A DNA stretch of 64,000 nt from positions 46,924 to 110,923 of the forward strand of contig NZ_CDDF01000005.1 of the NCBI RefSeq assembly GCF_000819865.1. Direction: 5' to 3'. A program made the translations under genes and the position numbers. Every line of letters starts with the position of its first letter. The stretch's first letter is position 1. Of the stretch, positions 18,586 through 26,866 are shown in pieces. The stretch comes from Aeromonas eucrenophila (lineage in GTDB: Bacteria > Pseudomonadota > Gammaproteobacteria > Enterobacterales > Aeromonadaceae). The notes under the pieces are model-generated. The model did no database searches and was not told the origin of the DNA. It saw only the letters and a list, made by a program, of their open reading frames with translations.

Positions 18586-19212
18586 ATGACTGAGGTGATA
18601 AGGGAGGGGGCGAGCGACGCCCCCGCTCGCATTCTGTTGGCCCACGGCGCCGGTGCCGGCATGGATCACGCCTTCCTCACCGAGCTGTCACGCCTGCTGG
18701 CGGGGCCGGACATCGAGGTGGTGCGTTTCAACTTCCCCTACATGAGCAAGCGGGCCCTGGATGGCAAGCGCAGGCCGCCGGACCGGCAGCCGGTCTTGCT
18801 CGATCACTGGCGCGAGCGGGTACGGGAATTTGCCCACCCTCGGCTGTTTGTGGCGGGCAAGTCCATGGGCGGGCGCATGGCCGCCGAGATCTGCGATGAG
18901 ATGGATGCTGCAGGATTGATCGTTCTCGGGTATCCTTTCCACCCCTCGGCCAAGCCCGACAGCTGGCGGGGCGAGGTGCTCAAGCAAATAAAGACGCCGA
19001 CCCTGCTGTTGCAAGGGGAGCGCGACACCTTCGGCACCCGCGCCGAACTGGCCGATTTCCCCTTCTCACCCGCTGTATCGGTCCACTGGCTGACCGATGG
19101 CGATCATGGCTTCAAGCCGAGAAAGGCGAGCGGTCTGAGCGAGCAGGAGAACCTGCAGCAGGCGGCGGATCGGATAAGGGGCTTTATCGCCGAGCAGGCC
19201 TCAAGGCCTTGA
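18586..19212 (+). CDS. Alpha/beta hydrolase, KANL3/Tex30-like
   Basis: A 208-residue single-domain alpha/beta hydrolase. It has LLAHGAGAGMDH near the N-terminus (oxyanion region), the nucleophile elbow GKSMGGRMA, then GERD and DGDHGF supplying likely Asp and His of the triad. This arrangement resembles the KANL3/Tex30 dienelactone-hydrolase-like family; no substrate is known to me. I use ATG 18586 with AGAGAGGA six bases upstream. It is inserted between gcvA and ygdD, which are adjacent in E. coli, and lies on the same strand in a tight run. Confidence 0.85.
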   Translation: MTEVIREGASDAPARILLAHGAGAGMDHAFLTELSRLLAGPDIEVVRFNFPYMSKRALDGKRRPPDRQPVLLDHWRERVREFAHPRLFVAGKSMGGRMAAEICDEMDAAGLIVLGYPFHPSAKPDSWRGEVLKQIKTPTLLLQGERDTFGTRAELADFPFSPAVSVHWLTDGDHGFKPRKASGLSEQENLQQAADRIRGFIAEQASRP

Positions 19213-19234
19213 GCGAGACAACGAGGAGCTAAGG

Positions 19235-19633
19235 ATGCAGATCCAGCGAGAGGTTCAACGGCATTGGTTGGTGCTTGCCGGTTTCTTCGGCCTGACGGGG
19301 ACCATGCTGGGGGCTTACGGCGCCCACGGCCTGGCGGCGAGCGGCATTTCGCCTGCGCTGCTGGCGGCGTTCAATACCGCCGTGCAATATCAGTTTTTTC
19401 ACGCACTGGCCCTGCTGGTGCTGGGTTGGTGCGGTGTGCGCGACAAGGTCATCACCTTTGCCGGCACCGCCTTTGTGCTGGGAACTCTCGGGTTCTCCGG
19501 CAGTATTTATGCCATGGTGCTGCTCGGCAGCAAGGGGCTGGGGCTCATTACCCCGGCCGGTGGCCTCTGTTTTATGTTGGGATGGGCGGCTCTGATATGG
19601 GCTGGCTGTCGTCTTGGAGGAAAAAATGAATAA
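19235..19633 (+). CDS. ygdD: YgdD family inner-membrane protein (UPF0382/DUF423)
   Basis: A 132-residue membrane protein with four hydrophobic segments, including the family N-terminal [12 protein letters not shown] and a conserved [11 protein letters not shown]. The function is unknown. GAGGAG precedes ATG 19235. Its last eight bases overlap the rlmM start, so the two are translationally coupled, as in the E. coli gcvA-ygdD-rlmM cluster. Confidence 0.92.
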   Translation: MQIQREVQRHWLVLAGFFGLTGTMLGAYGAHGLAASGISPALLAAFNTAVQYQFFHALALLVLGWCGVRDKVITFAGTAFVLGTLGFSGSIYAMVLLGSKGLGLITPAGGLCFMLGWAALIWAGCRLGGKNE

Positions 19634-20720
19634 TCTGCTGCTTTATTGCCGCCCCGGTTTTGAGAAAGAGGCGGCGGCAGAGATCACCGAGCGTGCCAGT
19701 AACATGCAGTGCTACGGCTTCGCCCGGGTCAAGGACGACAGCGGTTATGTGATTTTCGAGTTGTATGACGAGGAGCAGGCGGATCTGCTGGCCCGCAAGC
19801 TGCCGTTCCGCGAGCTGATCTTCATCCGCCAGATGCTGGTGGTGACCCATGAGCTGAAGGATCTGGATCTCTCCGATCGGATTTCCCCCATCCTGGAGGC
19901 GGCCGCCGGTTATACCATCTGCGGCGATCTGCGGGTGGAAACGGCCGACACCAACGAGGCGAAAGAGCTGTCGGCCTTCTGCCGCAAGTTCACCGTGCCC
20001 CTGCGCCAGGCGCTGCGCAACAACGAGTTGCTGACCAAGAAGGAGACGCCGCACCGTCCGGTGTTCCACGCCTTCTTCATGGCCAATGATCACCTGTTGA
20101 TCGGTTACTCCTACTCGTTCAACAACTCCGAATTCCACATGGGTATCCCGCGTCTGCGCTGCCCGGCAGACGCTCCGAGCCGCTCCAGCCTCAAGCTGGA
20201 AGAGGCCTTCTACGTGTTCGTGCCACGGGAAGAGTGGGACACGCGCCTCACCTCCGGCATGAAGGCCGTCGATCTGGGCGCCTGTCCAGGTGGCTGGACC
20301 TATCAGCTGGTGCGCCGCGGCATGATGGTGACCGCGGTGGACAACGGCACCATGGCCCCCTCCCTGATGGAGACAGGCCAGGTCAAACACCTGCGCGATG
20401 ACGGCTTCGTCTGGCGGCCCAGCAAGAAGAACATCTACTGGCTGGTATGCGACATGGTGGAGAAGCCGGCGCGGGTGACCCACATGATCGCCGACTGGTT
20501 CCGCGAGAACGACTGCCAGGAGGCGATGTTCAACCTCAAGCTGCCGATGAAGAAGCGCTACGCCGAGGCGGTGCACAACATCGAGGTGCTGCGCGGCCTG
20601 CTCAAGGAGATCGACAATGCGTTCGTGATCCAGGCCAAGCAGCTCTATCACGATCGCGAAGAGATCACCGTGCACGTCTACAACAAGTATTGGGTCTCCA
20701 AGCTGACGCCAAAAGAGTAA
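19626..20720 (+). CDS. rlmM: 23S rRNA (cytidine-2'-O) methyltransferase RlmM
   Basis: A 364-residue methyltransferase that modifies C2498 of 23S rRNA (family knowledge). It has an N-terminal THUMP-like region and a C-terminal Rossmann-type domain with [13 protein letters not shown] for SAM binding and [11 protein letters not shown] 19626 has GGAGG upstream and overlaps ygdD by eight bases. The last 15 codons ([15 protein letters not shown]) are the source of a tandem repeat array that continues past the stop codon to about 20945. Confidence 0.95.
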   Translation: MNNLLLYCRPGFEKEAAAEITERASNMQCYGFARVKDDSGYVIFELYDEEQADLLARKLPFRELIFIRQMLVVTHELKDLDLSDRISPILEAAAGYTICGDLRVETADTNEAKELSAFCRKFTVPLRQALRNNELLTKKETPHRPVFHAFFMANDHLLIGYSYSFNNSEFHMGIPRLRCPADAPSRSSLKLEEAFYVFVPREEWDTRLTSGMKAVDLGACPGGWTYQLVRRGMMVTAVDNGTMAPSLMETGQVKHLRDDGFVWRPSKKNIYWLVCDMVEKPARVTHMIADWFRENDCQEAMFNLKLPMKKRYAEAVHNIEVLRGLLKEIDNAFVIQAKQLYHDREEITVHVYNKYWVSKLTPKE

Positions 20721-20945
20721 CTCTCTTCGAGCGGAGTGAGTAAAACCCACGTCTACAGCAATAGACTGGGTCTCCAAGCTGACGCCAAAGGAGTAACTCT
20801 CTTCGAGCGAAGTGAGTAAAACCCACGTCTACAGCAATAGACTGGGTTTCCAAGCTGACGCCAAAGGAGTAACTCTCTTCGGGCAAAGTGAGTAAAGTCC
20901 ACGTCTACAGCAGTAGACTGGGTCTCCAAGCCGGAGCCCAAGGCG
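20673..20945 (+). repeat. Tandem repeat array derived from the rlmM 3' end
   Basis: The segment starting CACGTCTAC in the rlmM coding end (20673) recurs at 20748, 20824 and 20900, a 75-76-bp period. Copies two and three are almost identical to the first; the fourth decays after about 40 bases. Each full unit has the words for WVSKLTPKE-stop and a hairpin ACTC-T-CTTCG-AG-CGAAG-T-GAGT kept by compensating or wobble changes in unit one. The array lies between rlmM and its terminator. Confidence 0.9.
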
Positions 20946-20970
20946 TAACTCGCAGAGTTGTGGCGGCATC

Positions 20971-21006
20971 AAAAAACCGGACGGGTTAATCCCGTCCGGT
21001 TTTTTC
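20971..21006. terminator. Bidirectional terminator after the rlmM repeats
   Basis: CCGGACGGG-TTAAT-CCCGTCCGG (20977-20999) flanked by six A and six T. It separates the rightward rlmM transcript from the leftward gene ending at 21019. Confidence 0.92.
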
Positions 21007-21018
21007 ATTTCAGCAGGC

Positions 21019-21462
21019 TTAGAAGCGGTAGTCGAAGGTGACCTTGGACTCGTCGTTCGTGACCTTGAGTTCTACCTGCAGGGGAATGGTTCTGTCGGTC
21101 GGGTTGAACTGCATCTTGACCCCGTCACCTCTCAGCTTGATCGCGGTGTTGATGCCGCCGGCGTTGAACTTGATCCTGGGTTTGTGTTTTTCAAAGGAGA
21201 GGCTGACGCTCTTCTCGGCGGTGAGGTTCAGTTTCTGGTAGGGGGTGATACTGCGGGCGCCGTTGCTGTCGGTCATGATATCCACCCCGAATGAGAGCTG
21301 TTTGGGGGCTTTGAGCAGGTCGTTGGTATTGATATTGGACTGCCAGACCTGCTTGGCCGGTTGTGTGCTCTGGGGCGGGGGGGTCAACCAGGCGTTGTCG
21401 ATGGGCCTGTCCAATGCCATGGCAGAGCTGCTGAAGATCAGCAAGATGAAGGTAGCGCGCAT
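21019..21462 (-). CDS. Secreted protein of unknown function
   Basis: 147 residues, not recognised. MRATFILLIFSSSAMA is a signal peptide. The mature part has a proline-rich start (WLTPPPQSTQP) and then many short alternating beta-strand patterns (SVSLSFEKHKPRIKFNAG, PLQVELKV, SKVTFDYRF), ending in an aromatic residue. It is too short for a typical porin but could be a small beta-sandwich or barrel-associated periplasmic protein. I start at ATG 21462 because AAGGAG lies seven bases upstream. The idh terminator separates it from that gene. Confidence 0.8.
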   Translation of the reverse strand: MRATFILLIFSSSAMALDRPIDNAWLTPPPQSTQPAKQVWQSNINTNDLLKAPKQLSFGVDIMTDSNGARSITPYQKLNLTAEKSVSLSFEKHKPRIKFNAGGINTAIKLRGDGVKMQFNPTDRTIPLQVELKVTNDESKVTFDYRF

Positions 21463-21535
21463 AGTGGATCTCCTTATCCTCCTTATGAACATAGTAGTCA
21501 TCTGGCGAGGGGGGTAGGGAGAGCCGATATAAAAC

Positions 21536-21559
21536 AAAGGGAGCCGAAGCTCCCTTTTT
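21536..21559. terminator. Terminator downstream of isocitrate dehydrogenase
   Basis: AAAGGGAGC-CGAA-GCTCCCTTT followed by T on the right and, read leftward, a TTCG loop with CCCTTTGTTTT. It follows the leftward idh gene by about 22 bases. Confidence 0.85.
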
Positions 21560-21581
21560 AAATCATGATGTTAGCTGCTAT

Positions 21582-22589
21582 TTACAGACGGTCTATGATG
21601 GCTTGGGTAAATTCGCTGGTGGAAGCCGTGCCCCCCAGATCCCGGGTAACTCTATCGCCGGATTCGATGGTCGCACGTACCGCCTCGCGAATGCGCTCGG
21701 CCTTGTCCTGCATGCCTAGGTATTCCAGCATCTGGATGGCGGCGAGGATCACCGAGGTCGGGTTGGCGATGTTCTTGCCGGCGATGTCCGGCGCTGAGCC
21801 GTGTACCGCTTCGAAGATGGCGGCCCCTTCACCTATGTTGGCGCCGGGCGCCATGCCCAGCCCGCCTACCAGACCGGCGCACAGATCCGAGAGGATATCG
21901 CCGAACAGGTTGGTGGTGACCATTACATCGAAGCGCTCCGGGTACATCACCAGGTTCATGCAGGCGGCATCGACGATCATCTCTTCGTTCTGGATGTCCG
22001 GATAGCGGGCAGCCACTTCCCGCGCCACTTCCAGGAACAGGCCCGAGGTGGACTTGAGGATGTTGGCCTTGTGGATGATGGTGACCTTCTTGCGCCCTTC
22101 CTGGCGTGCCAGCTCGAAGGCGAAAGTGACGATGCGCTCGGCGCCGTCACGGGTGATGATGCTCATCGCCTCGGCGCTCTGGTTGTCATCACTGCGCTTC
22201 TGACCCGCACCCGAGTACATGCCTTCGGTGTTTTCACGCACCGTGATGATGTCGATGTTGTCGTAACGGCTCTTGGTGCCCTTGAAGGAGATGACCGGGC
22301 GCACGTTGGCGTAGAGGTTGAACTTCTTGCGCAGGGAGACGTTGATGGAGGTGAAGCCGCCGCCGACCGGAGTGGTGAGCGGGCCCTTCAGGCTGACCTT
22401 GTTCTTCTCGATGAGGTCGAGGGTGCTTTGCGGCAGCAGCTCGCCGTGTTTCTCCAGTGCGACCAGACCGGCATCCGCATAGTCGTAGTCAAAATCACAA
22501 CCGACATGCTTGAGGATCTGGATGGCGGATTCGATGATGCTGGGGCCGATGCCGTCGCCCGGAATGACGGTAATTTTTCTTTTAGACAT
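21582..22589 (-). CDS. NAD-type isocitrate dehydrogenase
   Basis: A 335-residue beta-decarboxylating dehydrogenase oxidising isocitrate to 2-oxoglutarate. The substrate motif SINVSLR (81-87) and Arg97 are of the isocitrate type, not the isopropylmalate type. In the cofactor loop HGSAPDIAGK (263-272), Asp268-Ile269 replace the Lys-Tyr pair that E. coli Icd uses for the NADP phosphate, which predicts NAD. It is shorter than E. coli Icd (416) and nearer the mitochondrial NAD-IDH catalytic subunit. It stands alone, with terminators or gaps on both sides. Confidence 0.85.
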   Translation of the reverse strand: MSKRKITVIPGDGIGPSIIESAIQILKHVGCDFDYDYADAGLVALEKHGELLPQSTLDLIEKNKVSLKGPLTTPVGGGFTSINVSLRKKFNLYANVRPVISFKGTKSRYDNIDIITVRENTEGMYSGAGQKRSDDNQSAEAMSIITRDGAERIVTFAFELARQEGRKKVTIIHKANILKSTSGLFLEVAREVAARYPDIQNEEMIVDAACMNLVMYPERFDVMVTTNLFGDILSDLCAGLVGGLGMAPGANIGEGAAIFEAVHGSAPDIAGKNIANPTSVILAAIQMLEYLGMQDKAERIREAVRATIESGDRVTRDLGGTASTSEFTQAIIDRL

Positions 22590-22733
22590 GAGGCGTATCC
22601 ACTTCTAGGGGACAGAGGGGGAGGATTCGGCGGTTTTATACCATTTTTGCACCACTTTCTCCATGTTTCTTTACATATATCCCATTTATGTCAACAGGAA
22701 GATGCGCGCAGGATGTGGGTTATGCTGGCCGTC

Positions 22734-23543
22734 TTACTCGGCCCTGTCTGCCGGGGGCGGGTAGCGGATCTCCCGCAAGTTGAACCCGAGGGGGATATCC
22801 CGCTGCAGCCGCACCAGCCGCTGGGCCAGCAAGGCGTCGTCCCTGTGCTGGCGCAGCTTGAGCAGGGGCTTGGCGGCGTCGTCCTGCTCGCAGGCGCTCA
22901 GCAGGGCGGCCAGGGTGCCGTGTTGCAACAGTAACGTGGTGGCCGTCTTGGGGCCTATCCCCGGCACCCCCTTGATGTTGGAGCCGCCGATGCCGGTCAG
23001 GGCCCAGAAGTCCACCAGCTGAGCCGGGGTCACGCCATATTGCTGCTGGACGAAGGCCGCATCCAGCCAGCGCTTGTTGAAATGGTCCCGGATCTGGATC
23101 TGCGGGCAGATGAGCTGACAAAAGCCCTTGTCGGTGGAGATGATGGTGGCCTGATGTCCGTGCTGGGCAACCCCAGTGGCCAGGGTGGCGATAAGATCGT
23201 CCGCCTCGTCGGTCTGGGAGAGCAAGGCGTCCACGCCGCACTCCCAGAAGGCATCCTGCAATTGGGCCAACCCTTCCCTCAGCTCTTCGGGCATGGGGGT
23301 ACGCCCCTCCTTGTAGGCCGGATAAACCTCCTTGCGCCAGCTGTGTACCTCACCGTCAAACACCGCGATGGCATGGGTCGGTTCGCTGTTGGCCAGCAGC
23401 TTGCGGCAGGTGTTGATGAGGTTGGCGCGGGTGGCGATCAGCGCCTGTGCCGGAGTCAGCGCCTGCTGGACCTGTACCGCGTGCAGCCGGCGGATGAGGT
23501 TGAGGGCATCGATGATAAGCAGCTGTGGCCTGGGGTTTTGCAT
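22734..23543 (-). CDS. xni: Flap endonuclease Xni (exonuclease IX family)
   Basis: A 269-residue protein related to the 5'-nuclease domain of DNA polymerase I. It keeps LLIIDALNLIRR at the N-terminus, the DEADDLIATLA acidic cluster and STDKGFCQL, and a helix-hairpin-helix (GIGGSNIKGVPGIGPKTA). Flap structures are the likely substrate (family knowledge). AGGAG precedes ATG 23543. ppnN follows upstream on the same strand after a 116-bp gap. Confidence 0.92.
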   Translation of the reverse strand: MQNPRPQLLIIDALNLIRRLHAVQVQQALTPAQALIATRANLINTCRKLLANSEPTHAIAVFDGEVHSWRKEVYPAYKEGRTPMPEELREGLAQLQDAFWECGVDALLSQTDEADDLIATLATGVAQHGHQATIISTDKGFCQLICPQIQIRDHFNKRWLDAAFVQQQYGVTPAQLVDFWALTGIGGSNIKGVPGIGPKTATTLLLQHGTLAALLSACEQDDAAKPLLKLRQHRDDALLAQRLVRLQRDIPLGFNLREIRYPPPADRAE

Positions 23544-23659
23544 GGAAGGGAGGGCTCCTGGCGGTCGGGACGGCCCATTGTAACAAGGGACGCGCGGCTT
23601 GCCGACAAAAGAGGAGGGGCCTCTTGGCCCCTCTCGTCAGCGTCGAACTATGGCGCTCT

Positions 23660-25015
23660 TTATTTCACTATCTCGTAGCAGGGGATGTACTGGGTGCCGG
23701 GCAGCTTCATCCGTTGCTGCCTGACGAAGCTCTCCAGCAGCCTGTCCATCAGGTGCATCAGCTCCTTGTCGCCGTGCAACTTGAAGGGCCCCTTCTTCTC
23801 GATGGCGCGGATGCCCCCTTCCTTGACGTTGCCCGCGACTATGCCGGAGAAGGCACGGCGCAGGTTGGCCGCCAGCAGCTGGGGCGGCTGGTTGCGATGC
23901 AGATCCAGGCTGGCCATGCTGGCGTGATCCGGCTCGAATGGCAGCTGGAACTCCGGCTCAATCTTGAGGGACCAGTTGAAGGAGTAGGCATCCCCGACGG
24001 ATTTGCGGTATTCGCGGATCTTGGGCATCGCCTCCTTCATGACCCGGGCCACTTCCGGTGCATCGCCGATGATGATCCGGTAGAGGCGGGTGGCCGGTTC
24101 CCCCAGGGTCGCCTTGACGAAGTCGTCGATGGCGCGGAAGTAGTCGGCGCTCTCCTTGGGCCCAGTCAGCACTATGGGGATGGGTTGGCGCTCGTTGGCC
24201 GGGTGCATCATGATGCCGAGCAGATAGAGCAGCTCCTCGGCGGTGCCGACCCCGCCCGGGAAGATGATGATGCCGTGGCCGAGGCGCACGAAGGCTTCCA
24301 GTCGCTTCTCGATGTCCGGCAGGATCACCAGCTCGTTGACGATGGGGTTGGGGGGCTCGGCGGCGATGATGGACGGTTCGGTCAGGCCTATGTAGCGACC
24401 GTTGCGTACCCGTTGTTTGGCGTGGCCGACGGCCGCCCCCTTCATCGGGCCCTCCATGGCACCCGGTCCGCAGCCGGTGCAGATATTCAGCTCGCGCAGG
24501 CCAAGCTCACTGCCCACCGAGCGGGTGTACTGGTATTCGATCTCGTTGATGGAGTGGCCGCCCCAGCAGACGATCAGGTTAGGATCCGCCCCCGGCAGGA
24601 TCGCCTTGGCGTTGCGCAGTATGGCGAACACCACGTTGGAGATGTGGGTGGAGCTGGTCAGGTTGACCAGGCGGTTCGACTCCAGCTGGGTCGAGACGTA
24701 GAGGATGTCCCGCAACACCGAGAAGAGGTGCTCCTGGATGCCGCGGATGATCTCGCCATCGACGAAGGCGTGCTCGGGGGCGTTGAATAGCTCGAGCTTG
24801 ACCCCGCGCTCGCGCCGGATCACATGAATGTCGAAGGATTTGAAGCGCTCCAGTATCTCTTTGGAGCTGTCGGTGTGGCTGCCGGAGTTGAGCACCGCCA
24901 GCGAGCAGTTGCGAAACAGTTGATAGATATCGCTGGAGGCGGTCTGTTTGAGGCGATCCACCTCGAGCTGAGACAGCAAGTCCATGCTGCCGACAGGATT
25001 GATGTGCGTAATCAT
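23660..25015 (-). CDS. ppnN: Nucleotide 5'-monophosphate nucleosidase PpnN
   Basis: A 451-residue purine/pyrimidine nucleotide nucleosidase (E. coli YgdH, 454 residues) that cleaves NMPs to base and ribose-5-phosphate and is controlled by (p)ppGpp in E. coli. The central LOG-type domain has the motif PGGVGTAEE (253-261) and the conserved [15 protein letters not shown] upstream (179-193). Flanking N- and C-terminal regulatory domains are present. GGGGAAC lies before ATG 25015. Confidence 0.94.
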   Translation of the reverse strand: MITHINPVGSMDLLSQLEVDRLKQTASSDIYQLFRNCSLAVLNSGSHTDSSKEILERFKSFDIHVIRRERGVKLELFNAPEHAFVDGEIIRGIQEHLFSVLRDILYVSTQLESNRLVNLTSSTHISNVVFAILRNAKAILPGADPNLIVCWGGHSINEIEYQYTRSVGSELGLRELNICTGCGPGAMEGPMKGAAVGHAKQRVRNGRYIGLTEPSIIAAEPPNPIVNELVILPDIEKRLEAFVRLGHGIIIFPGGVGTAEELLYLLGIMMHPANERQPIPIVLTGPKESADYFRAIDDFVKATLGEPATRLYRIIIGDAPEVARVMKEAMPKIREYRKSVGDAYSFNWSLKIEPEFQLPFEPDHASMASLDLHRNQPPQLLAANLRRAFSGIVAGNVKEGGIRAIEKKGPFKLHGDKELMHLMDRLLESFVRQQRMKLPGTQYIPCYEIVK

Positions 25016-25173
25016 AGGTTCCCCTTCACTCGTCTTGTTATCGTTGTGCTTTCCCTGGGGAGAAAACGGGATGCCGTGACATCCCTCGATTTCGATAGTA
25101 GAGGCAAGGGGTAGGGAAGGGGAATAGGGGGTTGGTGCGTTTGCGCGTTTTTTAGTCGCTTGTCAGGCCGGAT

Positions 25174-26781
25174 TCAGGCCAGATTGACCTGATCCCGTCC
25201 CAGGTGCTTGGAGCTGTAGAGTGCCTTGTCGGCGCGCTCAAACGCATCCGTGGTATGGTCTCCTTCCCTAAACAGGGTGGCACCGATGGAGATGGTGATC
25301 TCGACCTTGGCATCCCTGAACCGGAACGGGATGCTCTTGATGGTCTGGCGCAGGTTCTCCAGCGGCTTCTGGTACTTGTCCGGATTGATGTTGGGCAGCA
25401 GCACCACGAACTCTTCACCGCCGAAACGGGCGATAAAATCGGTATCGCGCAGGGCGCTCTGCAGCGCCTTGGCAACCACCTTCAACGCCTTGTCGCCGGC
25501 CATGTGGCCGTAGTTGTCGTTGATGTTCTTGAAGTGATCGATGTCGATGATGGCCAGACAGAGCGGGGTGCTGTAACGCAGCCAGCGCTTGTATTCGAGC
25601 TCGAGTCGCTCGTCGAGGGCCGCTCTGTTGTGCACTTGGGTCAGGCTGTCGAGGAACAGCTTGTGTTTTTGAATGGTGAGCCGCTTCTTGTACTCGGCGG
25701 TCTCCTCCTTCATCAGCCGCAGCTTGGCCTCCATGTTGGAGAGGTGGGTGAGCAGGTGACGCTCACGACCGGCCATGGCCTCCCTGTCCTGCTGCAGGCG
25801 GCGAATGGCGTCCACGTGGCTGCAGATGGCCTCTTTCAGGACGATGGAAGAGTCGTGGGTAAGCAGGGTGCGATCGATGGCCTCGAGCTCCCGTGTCAAC
25901 GCCTGGTCGCTGAGGTGGGTGGCATTTTGCAGCGCCCGCCCCTCGTCGAGAGATTCGGTGAAGTTGAAATGGACGGCCGACAGGCTCTCGTTGAGGGTGC
26001 TGAGGAAGGCCTGGGACGATTTGCGCTCTTCCCGGGTGCCCTCGATGATGAGTTCGATGATCTGCAGGCAGATCTCGGCCAGCAACTGCGGTGTGATCCC
26101 TCCCAGCAACTGGCGGCGGATGTCCGCCAGGCTCTCGCCGACGGCGCCGGCGAAATCGAGCTCGGTGATGAGGCGCTGCAATTCGTCGGCGATCTGGGCA
26201 TGGGCCTTGACGTCAAACGAGGCGGTTACCTCCGGCGGGGCCAGATCTGTGCCGGCTAGCCGGGGAGGCGGCTGGCTGAGCAGGGGCTGGGTCGGCAACA
26301 GCTGGATCTTGATGGCCTGCTGGTAGAACTCCAGCAAGCGGATCACCTTCTTCTGGTGATCGCCAATGCCATAGCCCTCGGGGCTGGCGAGAAACTCTTT
26401 GAGCGAGCGACGGGTATCTTCCGGGAAGCCTTTGAGCGACTTGAGCTGCTTGCTGCCAAGTTCGATGGCGGCCCGGGTCAGGCCGATGGACTCTTCCAGC
26501 GCGTTGCCATGTTGCTGCAACAGCTTCTCGATGACGGCCAGGTCCCCGTCGAGGGACGAGAGCGGAGGATTGCCATCGAGTTTCTGCTTGAGTTTGGCGA
26601 GGCGGCTGTCCAGCTCACGGTCGTGACCACGGCAGGCCTGCATCAGCTTGGCGATGAACTGGATGCTGCGGGTGCGTTCAGCATCGGAGAACGTGGCCAT
26701 GCCCTCGAGCTCCTGCTGTTTTTGCTGAAGGGATTCCCTGAGTCTTGCCAATTGTCCTGTTACGGCAGCGATATCATTCAT
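25174..26781 (-). CDS. Diguanylate cyclase (GGDEF)
   Basis: A 535-residue soluble protein with a long helical N-terminal region (about 1-360; repeated LQQKQQELEG-type heptads, coiled coil) and a C-terminal GGDEF domain (about 370-535). The active-site signature is GGEEF at 454-458, and the product-inhibition I-site RDTD is at 445-448, five residues upstream as required. It should make cyclic di-GMP and be feedback-inhibited. No signal or transmembrane segment is seen. It follows the TPR/GGDEF-like gene by 85 bp on the same strand. Confidence 0.92.
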   Translation of the reverse strand: MNDIAAVTGQLARLRESLQQKQQELEGMATFSDAERTRSIQFIAKLMQACRGHDRELDSRLAKLKQKLDGNPPLSSLDGDLAVIEKLLQQHGNALEESIGLTRAAIELGSKQLKSLKGFPEDTRRSLKEFLASPEGYGIGDHQKKVIRLLEFYQQAIKIQLLPTQPLLSQPPPRLAGTDLAPPEVTASFDVKAHAQIADELQRLITELDFAGAVGESLADIRRQLLGGITPQLLAEICLQIIELIIEGTREERKSSQAFLSTLNESLSAVHFNFTESLDEGRALQNATHLSDQALTRELEAIDRTLLTHDSSIVLKEAICSHVDAIRRLQQDREAMAGRERHLLTHLSNMEAKLRLMKEETAEYKKRLTIQKHKLFLDSLTQVHNRAALDERLELEYKRWLRYSTPLCLAIIDIDHFKNINDNYGHMAGDKALKVVAKALQSALRDTDFIARFGGEEFVVLLPNINPDKYQKPLENLRQTIKSIPFRFRDAKVEITISIGATLFREGDHTTDAFERADKALYSSKHLGRDQVNLA

Positions 26782-26866
26782 TGTTCAGGTCGCCCTGTTG
26801 TCATTATCGTTTTTGTATCGTCCAGCAACAGTAAGCCAATGAAAGACCCCGTTGAGTACCTTTTTG

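Noticed and set aside
20673-20945. CRISPR array or att-site interpretation of the rlmM repeats
   Set aside because: Units are contiguous with no unique spacers, there are no cas genes, and no integrase or foreign DNA lies between copies.
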